Assembly (NCBI GenBank): GCA_026994095.1
Contig: JALWRU010000102.1
Span: 1 to 8,018, forward strand
Source: Nitrospira sp.
GTDB taxonomy: Bacteria; Nitrospirota; JACRHL01
Reading direction: 5' to 3'
Length of the DNA: 8,018 nucleotides
Shown here one piece after another: positions 1 to 6,034 of this stretch (positions are counted from its first letter, which is position 1; the number at the start of each line of letters is the position of its first letter). The notes under the pieces were generated by a model. That model was not told the origin of the DNA and made no database searches. It saw only the letters and a program-made list of their open reading frames with translations. Made by a program: the position numbers and the translations under genes.

Positions 1-1
1 C

Positions 2-229
2 AAATACATCGCCATGATCGGCGCATTTCTGGGCTGGCCTGCGGTGCTGCTCACCACCTTTCTGGCCACCACGCTGGGGGCGGTGGTGGGGTTGGCATTG
101 ATGGGTTTTTACGGCAAGGGCCGTAAGTTTGCGGTGCCGTTCGGGCCGTTTTTATCGTTGGGTGCGGTGGTCTGCCTGTTGTGGGGAGATCAACTCATCG
201 CCTGGTATCTGGGGTTAAGCCACCTGTGA
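2..229 (+). CDS. pilD: Prepilin peptidase (type IV leader peptidase, PilD family), 3' end only
   Basis: This is the C-terminal part of an A24-family aspartic peptidase of the inner membrane. Such enzymes cleave and N-methylate type IV prepilins and type II secretion pseudopilins. The reading frame is open at the left edge of the window. The visible 75 residues begin KYIAMIGAFLGW, which is the stretch that normally follows the catalytic GxGDxK motif, so one catalytic Asp lies just outside. Then come a hydrophobic helix (TFLATTLGAVVGLALMG), the family's conserved VPFGPFLSLG segment, and a last helix ending in LLWGDQLIAWYL, close to the PilD ending as I remember it. The stop TGA (227-229) overlaps the GTG start of the histidine kinase gene, so the two are probably co-transcribed and translationally coupled. 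The family assignment is firm. Whether it serves pili, type II secretion or both cannot be told here. Confidence 0.9.
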   Translation, partial: KYIAMIGAFLGWPAVLLTTFLATTLGAVVGLALMGFYGKGRKFAVPFGPFLSLGAVVCLLWGDQLIAWYLGLSHL

Positions 230-1695
230 GTACGCTGGTACGACTGAGCGCGATCTTTGCATTGTTGTTCGGTGTGATCCTGCTGGTCCACCAACAGGAG
301 CGCCTGCTGGCTGCCGAAGCGATCTTGAACGGACCACCGGGTATGATCAGCACCATCGACTGGGATGCGGCTGGCGCAGGCACCGGACTGCTGCTCTATC
401 TGTTTGGTGCAGGCTCGCTCGCCACCTTGCTGGTGGTGATCTTGCGGATGTATCGGTTCGAGACTGTGGGCATGTCGTCGGCGGCGTTGATGCCACTCAC
501 CCAGGCGCTGGGCGACTTAAATGCGCGGGCGGAGGAGCAGCACCGGGAGCGGGAGGAAGCGGTGGCCGAGATGACCGAGATTCGGGCGGTCCACACGGCC
601 ATTCTGGAGGGTCTTCCCAGCGGCGTGCTGACGGTTGATCAGTCCGGCCACATCACCACCTGCAACCCGGCGGCGCGGGCCATTCTGGGCTGGACTGGCG
701 AGTCGCCGGAAGGGCTGCCGGTGAGTAACCTGTTTGGCGGTTGCCCGCCCCCGGAGCTGGACCAGTTTTATACCGACGACGGGGCTGCAATCGGCGCCAT
801 CCATCCATCCATCCAGCGGATCGATTTTGTCTGGCGACCGGCGGGCCGCAACGCCCGTCATCTGGGGTTGTCGCTGGCCCCGATTCATATCCCCGCCGGG
901 TTGGTAACGGCGGTGCTGTTTACCGACCTGTCCCAGTTGAAACGGCTCAAGCGGCAGGTGGAATTGCGTCGACATCTGGCCCAGTTGGGTGAAGTGTCTG
1001 CCGGGATTGCCCACGAGTTTCGTAACAACATGGGGGCCATGATGGGTTATGCCCGTCTGATCGATCACGAGGTGGAGGCCGATTCCCCCGCTCGCGAGAT
1101 GGTCGAGGCACTTATGGGGGAGTTACGGGGCATGGAGACCCTCATCCGCGATCTGCTGGAGTTCAGCCGCAAGGCCGAGCCAGAGTGCAGCCCGGTGGAG
1201 GTGGAGGACATGGTGCGCCAGGCGGTGCGGGTAGGGGCTGCCGATTTTGGTATCGCCGTGGGCATGCGTCTGGCCGATGATCTGCCAGCCATATGGGTGG
1301 AGGAGACCCTGCTAAAACAGAGCCTCATCAATCTGGTGAGAAATGCCTGTGAGGCGGTAACCGGGGTGGAGGGCAGCCCACGGGTGACCGTGGCGGTGGT
1401 CCCGCCCGAAGACGGCCCCGGTGCGACGGAGACCCCTGAGTGGCTGATTGTGAGCGTCTCTGACAACGGCCCCGGGGTGGACAAGGAGTTACGCGCCAAG
1501 CTGTTTTTACCATTCTTTACGACCAAGGAGAGCGGTACCGGCATGGGTCTGGCGCAGGTCAACAAGGTGGTCACCGCGTTGGGGGGCGACCTGTCTTTGG
1601 AAGAGACGCCCGGTGGTGGAGCGACCTTCCGCATGCGGGTGCCGACGGTGGCGCACCCGACGGCGCAGAAAGCGCTGATGGCCCACCATGTTTGA
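226..1695 (+). CDS. Membrane-bound PAS sensor histidine kinase, NtrB/PilS-like
   Basis: This is a two-component sensor kinase of about 489 residues that autophosphorylates on His and passes phosphate to the adjacent regulator. I chose the GTG at 226 because it forms a GTGA overlap with the pilD stop, has a GGGG-containing stretch 8-12 bases upstream, and puts the first helix at the N terminus. A GTG 45 bases upstream is the alternative. Numbering from GTG 226: helix 1 about 3-21, a short periplasmic loop of about 30 residues, helix 2 about 52-75, a charged linker, a PAS domain about 120-240, an H-box AHEFRNNMG with the phospho-acceptor His263, an N-box NLVRNACEAV (Asn373), a G1 box SDNGPG (Asp413), and an F-box/G2 region LPFFTTKESGTGMGLA. 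All ATPase motifs are intact. The small periplasmic loop suggests that sensing is within the membrane or through the cytoplasmic PAS. A CCAT tetranucleotide repeat lies in the PAS region. The signal is unknown. Confidence 0.93.
   Translation: MSTLVRLSAIFALLFGVILLVHQQERLLAAEAILNGPPGMISTIDWDAAGAGTGLLLYLFGAGSLATLLVVILRMYRFETVGMSSAALMPLTQALGDLNARAEEQHREREEAVAEMTEIRAVHTAILEGLPSGVLTVDQSGHITTCNPAARAILGWTGESPEGLPVSNLFGGCPPPELDQFYTDDGAAIGAIHPSIQRIDFVWRPAGRNARHLGLSLAPIHIPAGLVTAVLFTDLSQLKRLKRQVELRRHLAQLGEVSAGIAHEFRNNMGAMMGYARLIDHEVEADSPAREMVEALMGELRGMETLIRDLLEFSRKAEPECSPVEVEDMVRQAVRVGAADFGIAVGMRLADDLPAIWVEETLLKQSLINLVRNACEAVTGVEGSPRVTVAVVPPEDGPGATETPEWLIVSVSDNGPGVDKELRAKLFLPFFTTKESGTGMGLAQVNKVVTALGGDLSLEETPGGGATFRMRVPTVAHPTAQKALMAHHV
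797..815 (+). repeat. CCAT tetranucleotide tandem repeat inside the kinase gene
   Basis: Four perfect CCAT units followed by CCA (4.75 units, 19 bases) lie in the PAS-coding part of the histidine kinase gene and encode the segment HPSIQ and its flanks. The unit is not a multiple of three, so gain or loss of one unit would shift the frame and truncate the protein before the H-box. The unit count is low for a classical phase-variable tract. Confidence 0.85.
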
Positions 1696-1749
1696 ACGAA
1701 TTTCAACAAAAACAGCCCCCCTGCGCCGACCTTTGTATCGGTTGCATCC

Positions 1750-1755
1750 AAGGAG
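1750..1755 (+). promoter_or_regulatory. Ribosome binding site (AAGGAG) fixing the GTG start of the response regulator
   Basis: AAGGAG stands 6 bases before GTG 1762. It is the only good Shine-Dalgarno in the 66-base gap between kinase and regulator, and it decides the start. That start begins the receiver domain exactly where the family expects it (MNVLLVEDK). Confidence 0.85.
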
Positions 1756-1761
1756 ATTAAA

Positions 1762-3144
1762 GTGAACGTCCTGCTGGTGGAAGACAAATCGGGCATGCGC
1801 GACATGCTCACCCGCGTACTGTCCCGCGAGGGGTATGAGGTGACCGCTTGTGAAGATGGCCGACAGGCCATGGATCACCTGTTGGGCACCCGCTTTGACA
1901 TGGTGCTCACTGACCTGAAGATGCCCGGAGCCGACGGCTTCGAAGTGCTCAGGGCAGCCCGCGCTGCCGACGCCGAGATCCCGGTGGTGGTGATGACTGC
2001 CCACGGCAGTATCGAAGCCGCAGTATCGGCCATGCGTGACGGGGCCTTTGATTTCATCACCAAACCGTTCGACCCGGACCATCTGACGCTGCTGCTGGAG
2101 AAGGCTGCCAACTCTCGTCGCATGGCGGTCGAGAACCGGGTGCTCAAACGTACCGCCCGCCATCAGGGCGCGCCGGACCTGATCGGCGAGAGCGGGGCGC
2201 TGGCCATCGTGCGGGAGCAGGTGGCACGGGTGGCCAACACCGATACCACCGTCCTGCTGACCGGCGAAAGCGGTACCGGCAAGGAGCTGTTTGCCCAACT
2301 GGTCCACGCCAGCAGCCCCCGCAAGGACGGGCCGTTTATCGCGGTCAACTGTGCGGCGGTACCGGCAGAACTGTTGGAGAGTGAGTTTTTTGGCCACGAA
2401 AAGGGGGCCTTTACCGGTGCTGAAGGTCGCCGCATCGGCCAGTTTGAGCTGGCTCAGGGCGGTACCATCTTTCTGGACGAAATCGGTGACATGGACCTGG
2501 TATTACAGGCCAAACTGCTGCGGGTTTTGCAGGAGGGGTGTGTCACCCGTGTGGGCGGCGGCACCGTGATTCCGCTGGATGTACGGGTGGTGGCGGCGAC
2601 CAATCAGGACTTGCCCCAACGGGTACAGCAGGGCCGTTTTCGGGAGGACCTGTACTACCGTCTGTCCGGTTTCCCCATTCTGATTCCACCGCTCAGGGAG
2701 CGGGAGGGCGACCCGGCGCTGCTGGCAGCCCACTTTGTGGCCCGTTACGCCCGCGAGATGGGCCGCCCGGTGAGCGGTTTTTCGGCAGAGGCGTTGGCAC
2801 AGGTGAGCGCCTACGACTGGCCCGGCAATGTACGGGAGTTGCAGAACTGTGTGGAGCGGTCGGTGATTCTGGCCACTGGCGATACCATTGCACAGATCGA
2901 TGTGGCCGCCTCCCCCGGTCGGGTCAGCCAGAATAGCGGACCGCATATTCCGCTGGACCGACCGTTGCAGGAGGTGGCGGCGGACGCCCAGAGCCACTAT
3001 GAAACTGCCTGCATTCGTCGGGCGCTGGACTTGACCGGTGGCAACAAGACCCGCGCCGCCGAGGTGCTGGGGGTGAGTTATAAAACCTTGTTGAGCAAGA
3101 TCAAGGACTACAATATCGAGCCGTCGGCCATGCCGACCCCGTAA
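1762..3144 (+). CDS. Sigma-54-dependent response regulator, NtrC family (receiver / AAA+ / Fis-type HTH)
   Basis: This 460-residue protein is a complete NtrC-class transcription activator that should be phosphorylated by the kinase encoded just upstream. The receiver domain (about 1-120) has acidic residues Glu7/Asp8, phospho-acceptor Asp51, Thr79 and Lys101. The AAA+ domain (about 138-375) has Walker A GESGTGKE (168-175), the sigma-54-contacting loop GAFTGA (215-220), Walker B with IFLDE (236-240), and the arginine-rich segment REDLYYRL with PLRERE. The C terminus has a Fis-type helix-turn-helix (TGGNKTRAAEVLGVSYKTLLSKI). No domain is missing or broken, so it should open sigma-54 promoters with ATP. 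The start is the GTG 6 bases after AAGGAG. I see no convincing -24/-12 promoter or operator in the window, so its targets probably lie elsewhere. The closest named types are NtrC, ZraR/AtoC and PilR. Linkage to pilD makes a pilus role possible but unproven. Confidence 0.96.
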   Translation: MNVLLVEDKSGMRDMLTRVLSREGYEVTACEDGRQAMDHLLGTRFDMVLTDLKMPGADGFEVLRAARAADAEIPVVVMTAHGSIEAAVSAMRDGAFDFITKPFDPDHLTLLLEKAANSRRMAVENRVLKRTARHQGAPDLIGESGALAIVREQVARVANTDTTVLLTGESGTGKELFAQLVHASSPRKDGPFIAVNCAAVPAELLESEFFGHEKGAFTGAEGRRIGQFELAQGGTIFLDEIGDMDLVLQAKLLRVLQEGCVTRVGGGTVIPLDVRVVAATNQDLPQRVQQGRFREDLYYRLSGFPILIPPLREREGDPALLAAHFVARYAREMGRPVSGFSAEALAQVSAYDWPGNVRELQNCVERSVILATGDTIAQIDVAASPGRVSQNSGPHIPLDRPLQEVAADAQSHYETACIRRALDLTGGNKTRAAEVLGVSYKTLLSKIKDYNIEPSAMPTP

Positions 3145-3199
3145 GCGTGTGCTGTGAGGGCTGGACGGCTGCCGCTGATCGGTGGCATGATGGCCGCAG

Positions 3200-3206
3200 A
3201 AGGAGG
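3200..3206 (+). promoter_or_regulatory. Strong Shine-Dalgarno (AAGGAGG) for a 34-residue microprotein
   Basis: AAGGAGG matches the 16S rRNA anti-Shine-Dalgarno over at least seven bases and ends 5 bases before ATG 3212. It is the best ribosome binding site in the window and the main reason to believe that the short reading frame behind it is translated. Confidence 0.8.
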
Positions 3207-3211
3207 ACGCC

Positions 3212-3316
3212 ATGAGCCGTCTGTTTGTCTATACATCCATCGCCGACTACATCTTGAGTGTGTTGGCGCTCCTGCTGGTTGGCATGTTTGGTGTGGTGAT
3301 GTTCTATCACCCTTAA
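3212..3316 (+). CDS. Small single-helix membrane protein (34 aa), unknown function
   Basis: A short ATG-to-TAA frame of 34 codons begins MSRLFVYTS and ends VVMFYHP. The first dozen residues are polar or aromatic and include one Arg and one Asp. Residues about 12-31 form one continuous hydrophobic helix (DYILSVLALLLVGMFGVVMF), and the protein stops four residues after it, so it is a typical one-helix microprotein of the inner membrane. Support comes from the near-perfect Shine-Dalgarno five bases upstream. It follows the response regulator by 67 bases on the same strand and could be the last gene of that unit. It faces the end of the cytochrome b/Rieske operon 46 bases away. Its size and shape are like those of small accessory subunits of respiratory complexes (CydX, or PetG/PetL/PetN of b6f), but I recognise no sequence signature. 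Function is unknown. Confidence 0.7.
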   Translation: MSRLFVYTSIADYILSVLALLLVGMFGVVMFYHP

Positions 3317-3330
3317 GCACCCGCAGCCGA

Positions 3331-3352
3331 AGCGACTGTAATCACAGCCGCT
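3331..3352 (-). terminator. Hairpin in the convergent gap, possible terminator
   Basis: The 46-base gap between the two converging stop codons holds an inverted repeat. In minus-strand RNA, AGCGGCTGT and ACAGTCGCT pair over 9 positions (one G-U) around a GATT loop. On the plus strand the same stem has one A-C mismatch. No T-run follows on either side, so it is not a canonical intrinsic terminator. Its position 10-15 bases after both stop codons suits a shared transcript end or 3' protection. Confidence 0.4.
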
Positions 3353-3362
3353 GAATGGATCG

Positions 3363-3692
3363 CTAGGAGGTCGGTTGGGACGCTGCCGACTGGTGTGCCA
3401 ATGTGCGTGAAGCGCGCACGACGCCCCGCAAAATAATTACCCCGTAGCCAAACAACCATGCGCTTCCCAGCGAGGTGAACAGCCCCATGACCACGGCCAC
3501 CACCGGGTGCCACGGAGAGTGGAACGACTGGGCCGGATCCAGCGCGATCCAGCCCACATACCCCAACAGCAGTGAACCGGCGCCAAAGGCTCCAATCAAG
3601 GTGGCCAGCATCAGTGTGATGACGGCCCACCAGGTGAGGAAGTGGCGAACCCGCTGACGCCCTTTGGGCGGTGGTGATACCGGCATCTTCAT
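3363..3692 (-). CDS. Two-helix inner-membrane protein (109 aa), last gene of the cytochrome b/Rieske operon
   Basis: I do not recognise this family. The protein starts with a basic Pro-rich cytoplasmic segment (MKMPVSPPPKGRQRVRH), then a long hydrophobic region about 18-50 (from FLTWWAVITL to GYVGWIAL), a short loop LDPAQSFHSPWHP probably on the periplasmic side, a second helix about 63-88, and a basic C terminus (RGVVRASR). By the positive-inside rule both ends face the cytoplasm. The ATG at 3692 overlaps the stop codon of the diheme cytochrome gene as ATGA, and no Shine-Dalgarno is visible, so translation probably depends on coupling. A second ATG two codons later is possible. Cotranscription suggests an assembly factor or accessory subunit of the quinol:cytochrome c oxidoreductase, and the two His and Trp in the loop could matter for that. 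This role is inferred only from position. Confidence 0.8.
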   Translation of the reverse strand: MKMPVSPPPKGRQRVRHFLTWWAVITLMLATLIGAFGAGSLLLGYVGWIALDPAQSFHSPWHPVVAVVMGLFTSLGSAWLFGYGVIILRGVVRASRTLAHQSAASQPTS

Positions 3693-6034
3693 GAGGAGCT
3701 ACCCGGCGGTTTGCGCTTGGGTGGACCCCCCGGATCGCTGGCAATATCGTCTTCGACGATGAGCGGGTCGATTTTGTTACTCCGTCCGGAGCGGGGGGCG
3801 TTGCTCATGCCCTTTTTCTTGGCGGGAGGCGGTTTTTTGCGCCGTTTTACTACCGGGCCATCCGGGGAGTTAGGGGAGACTCCCACGCCACTTTTCATAC
3901 GTGGAAACTGACCTTTCTCCGGTTCCGGGGCCGGTTCTGTCGGGGCGGGCTTCGGCTTGGGTTTCGGTGTCGCCCTGGGCTTTGGTTTCGACTTGGGTTC
4001 TGGTTCCGATGCAGGAGTCTCTTTGGGGCGATGGGGTACCGAAGGTGGCGGCACAGGTGGTGTCGAGCGGGACCCTAAAAAGCTGGGGCCGGACGAGGGT
4101 TCCGGGGTTGCTTGAGGCGGGGTAGTTGCCGGCGGTGTCGTTTCAGGTGCCGGAACTGGCTCTGCCGGGGCCGGTCCGGGGTCCGGTGAGGTGAGTGCCG
4201 GGGCCGGGTCGGCAGGGCCGCCAGCCGGGGCACTTGCCGCTTGTTCGGCCTGCCACTCCAGCGTGAGCAGGCGGATCTTCTTGAGCAGCAGCAGACAGCC
4301 CAGCAGGGTCATCAACAATACGCCCACTGCCAGCCATACCCGCTCATCAAGCTGGTGTTCAAATTCATCGAGGCCAGCGGTCAATTCGTCGATGACCACC
4401 TCAGCATCTTTGACTTCACCGTCTGCCCGGGACACATTGCGATCGGCCACCATCTGCTCCAGCGTACCCACATGGGTGCGCCCTTGAGACAGCATGACGT
4501 TGAGGTCGTCCACATTGCGGCCTCGCTCGGCGGCATGGCTGATGCGCCCTTGCAGGTCGTCCAGTTTGGCTGCCAGTGCGGCATAGCGGTGGGCCAGGTT
4601 GGGCGACATGCCGTCCGGCACGGCCATGTTTGCCGCTGTCGTCATATTGGCGGCGTCGCCGACCCCCAGGCTCATGAGGTAGTCGGCCAGGGCACCGGCC
4701 TCAAGCGGGTCGGTTACCAGGGTGGGCATGGGTGAGCCAACCACCACACTGGAGGGGTTCAGCAGGTGGCGGATATGCCAGTCACGGGTCCGCCCAGTCG
4801 TCCCTTCGCGGCTCAGGTTGGGGCCAAAGGTGCCACCCAGCCCGTTGATCTGATGGCAACTGGTGCACCCCTTTTTGGCAAACAGGGTCTTGCCAGTACG
4901 GGTATCAATCGGCGCGGCAACGACCGGTGCGGTGCCATCTGGCAGGGCTGAGGCAGGAGCATCTGCTCCAACAGTGGTCGCCGTAGGGTCGGTCGGCACC
5001 GTTTTGGTATCTGCCGACTCCGCAGCAACTCCTGCTGCCACCGTCGGAGAGGTGGCGGGTGCGGGCAGAGCCGCCGCTGGCGCGACCACAGGCGCGGTCT
5101 GCACCGGTGTATTGGTCGGTACCGACTTGGTGACGGCCTGTTTGAGCGGAGCCGGTTGGGCCGGAACGGTGTTGTTCACAGGTGGTGTAACCACTGCCGG
5201 CTTTGCCGTTGCCTTGGCCGGTTTGGGCGGCGCTTTTTTGACGGGCGCAGGCTTGCGAGGGGCAGCCGCCTTCACCGGTGGGGCCTTGATTGGCGGGGCT
5301 TTGATTACTGGAGCCTTGACTGGCGGGGCCGTCGGGCTCAGGTCTTCTTCCGGTCCGGTAGGGAAAAACAGGGTAACGCGGGATTCTGATTCCGACGCAA
5401 CTTCGGGTACTTCCTCGAACACCTCCTCTGGCTGAGGGTCGGGGATCACTGGAACAATCACCGCAATTTCAGGTGCGGGTTCAGGCACCGGCTCGGCTAC
5501 GGGGTCCGGCTTCGGCACAGGTGTTGCCACCACGGGTGGGGCAGCTACTGGCGGGGTCACCAAAGACGGCTGTGGCGGAATAGGTGCCGGTACTGCCGCC
5601 ACGCTATTGCGGGCGATGGCAGCGGCCTCTGCTGCCGCTGCCGCCGTGGTCGGGGCCGTTGTCACTTTGGCAGGTGTCGACGTATCTGCTTGTGGTTCCA
5701 GCAGATCGCCGGTCAGGCTGGTCAGGTAGTCCACCAGATGGGCAGCCTCGGTTCTGGAGCCGGTGAAGGCGGGCATGATGGAGTAGGGCACCACACTCTT
5801 CGGGTCCATCAGGTGGCGCATGTGCCAGTCACGGCCCTTGTCAGCGCTGCCGATCGAGGTTAAATCCGGGCCGATACTGCCACCCTTACCCGCCACCTTG
5901 TGGCAGGTCATGCACTTTTTCTCAGCAAACAGGCTTTTGCCGATGACCGCGTCGGCCCAGACCGTCGGGGCGCGTGTGATGATCAAAAGGGCTGCGATCA
6001 ATACGCCGGTGATTGGTGGGGCAAAGCGACTCAA
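3689..6034 (-). CDS. Membrane-anchored diheme cytochrome c with long Pro-rich linker and cytoplasmic tail (781 aa)
   Basis: This is the probable electron acceptor of the Rieske/cytochrome b complex, in the gene position where other operons have cytochrome c1, f or a diheme c. Order of parts: signal peptide 1-27 (cleavage likely after TVWA); heme c domain 1 with C41-x-x-C44-H45 and Met87; linker about 111-378, rich in Pro/Ala, first acidic (EPVPEP, EEVFEEVPE) then Lys-rich; heme c domain 2 with C390-x-x-C393-H394 and Met436; a helical, possibly coiled-coil segment 478-565; one membrane helix about 566-584 followed by KKIR; and a Pro/Lys-rich tail 585-781. The positive-inside rule puts both hemes in the periplasm and the tail in the cytoplasm. 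The heme domains share about half their residues, including RDWHxRHL, so they arose by duplication. The start is TTG, overlapping the upstream stop as TTGA, with GGGGA eight bases before. The acceptor beyond is unknown. Confidence 0.9.
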   Translation of the reverse strand: MSRFAPPITGVLIAALLIITRAPTVWADAVIGKSLFAEKKCMTCHKVAGKGGSIGPDLTSIGSADKGRDWHMRHLMDPKSVVPYSIMPAFTGSRTEAAHLVDYLTSLTGDLLEPQADTSTPAKVTTAPTTAAAAAEAAAIARNSVAAVPAPIPPQPSLVTPPVAAPPVVATPVPKPDPVAEPVPEPAPEIAVIVPVIPDPQPEEVFEEVPEVASESESRVTLFFPTGPEEDLSPTAPPVKAPVIKAPPIKAPPVKAAAPRKPAPVKKAPPKPAKATAKPAVVTPPVNNTVPAQPAPLKQAVTKSVPTNTPVQTAPVVAPAAALPAPATSPTVAAGVAAESADTKTVPTDPTATTVGADAPASALPDGTAPVVAAPIDTRTGKTLFAKKGCTSCHQINGLGGTFGPNLSREGTTGRTRDWHIRHLLNPSSVVVGSPMPTLVTDPLEAGALADYLMSLGVGDAANMTTAANMAVPDGMSPNLAHRYAALAAKLDDLQGRISHAAERGRNVDDLNVMLSQGRTHVGTLEQMVADRNVSRADGEVKDAEVVIDELTAGLDEFEHQLDERVWLAVGVLLMTLLGCLLLLKKIRLLTLEWQAEQAASAPAGGPADPAPALTSPDPGPAPAEPVPAPETTPPATTPPQATPEPSSGPSFLGSRSTPPVPPPSVPHRPKETPASEPEPKSKPKPRATPKPKPKPAPTEPAPEPEKGQFPRMKSGVGVSPNSPDGPVVKRRKKPPPAKKKGMSNAPRSGRSNKIDPLIVEDDIASDPGGPPKRKPPGSSS
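5270..5329 (-). repeat. Fourfold pentapeptide repeat A-P-x-[VI]-K in the cytochrome linker
   Basis: Residues 236-255 of the diheme cytochrome are four units APPVK, APVIK, APPIK, APPVK, visible in the DNA as four imperfect 15-base units. This is the regular core of the Lys-rich half of the linker and suggests an extended, positively charged rod that grew by tandem duplication. Confidence 0.85.

Noticed and set aside
517..1068. Minus-strand frame (183 codons) over the kinase PAS region
   Set aside because: It is a shadow frame rich in Arg/Gln/His with no ribosome binding site or domain. The opposing PAS and H-box are clear.
1688..1765. A 25-codon basic frame bridging kinase and regulator, ending in a GTGA overlap with the regulator start
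   Set aside because: It has no Shine-Dalgarno, overlaps the kinase end, and the regulator has its own AAGGAG. The composition looks like ordinary intergenic translation.
1065..1871. Antisense frame (268 codons) over the end of the kinase gene and the start of the regulator gene
   Set aside because: It opposes the kinase catalytic core and the start of the receiver domain. The Ser/Arg/Thr-rich translation has no domain signature.
1507..2397. Long antisense frame (296 codons) over the response regulator
   Set aside because: It is a shadow of a GC-rich coding strand with no recognisable domain. The plus-strand frame has every NtrC motif.
3183..3198. Possible sigma-54 promoter (TGGCATG, then CCGCA, with GG and GC ten bases apart) before the microprotein
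   Set aside because: The -12 half is poor (CCGCA for TTGCA), and transcription would begin around 3209, after the AAGGAGG that makes the microprotein start convincing. It is probably chance in GC-rich sequence.
4241..4735. Plus-strand frame (164 codons)
   Set aside because: It lies opposite the second heme domain, helical segment and membrane helix of the cytochrome and has no homology features of its own.
4863..5435. Plus-strand frame (190 codons) rich in Gly/Ala/Thr, resembling a repetitive surface protein
   Set aside because: It is the complement of the Pro/Ala linker of the diheme cytochrome, whose reverse complement necessarily reads Gly/Ala. The minus frame has a signal peptide and heme motifs.
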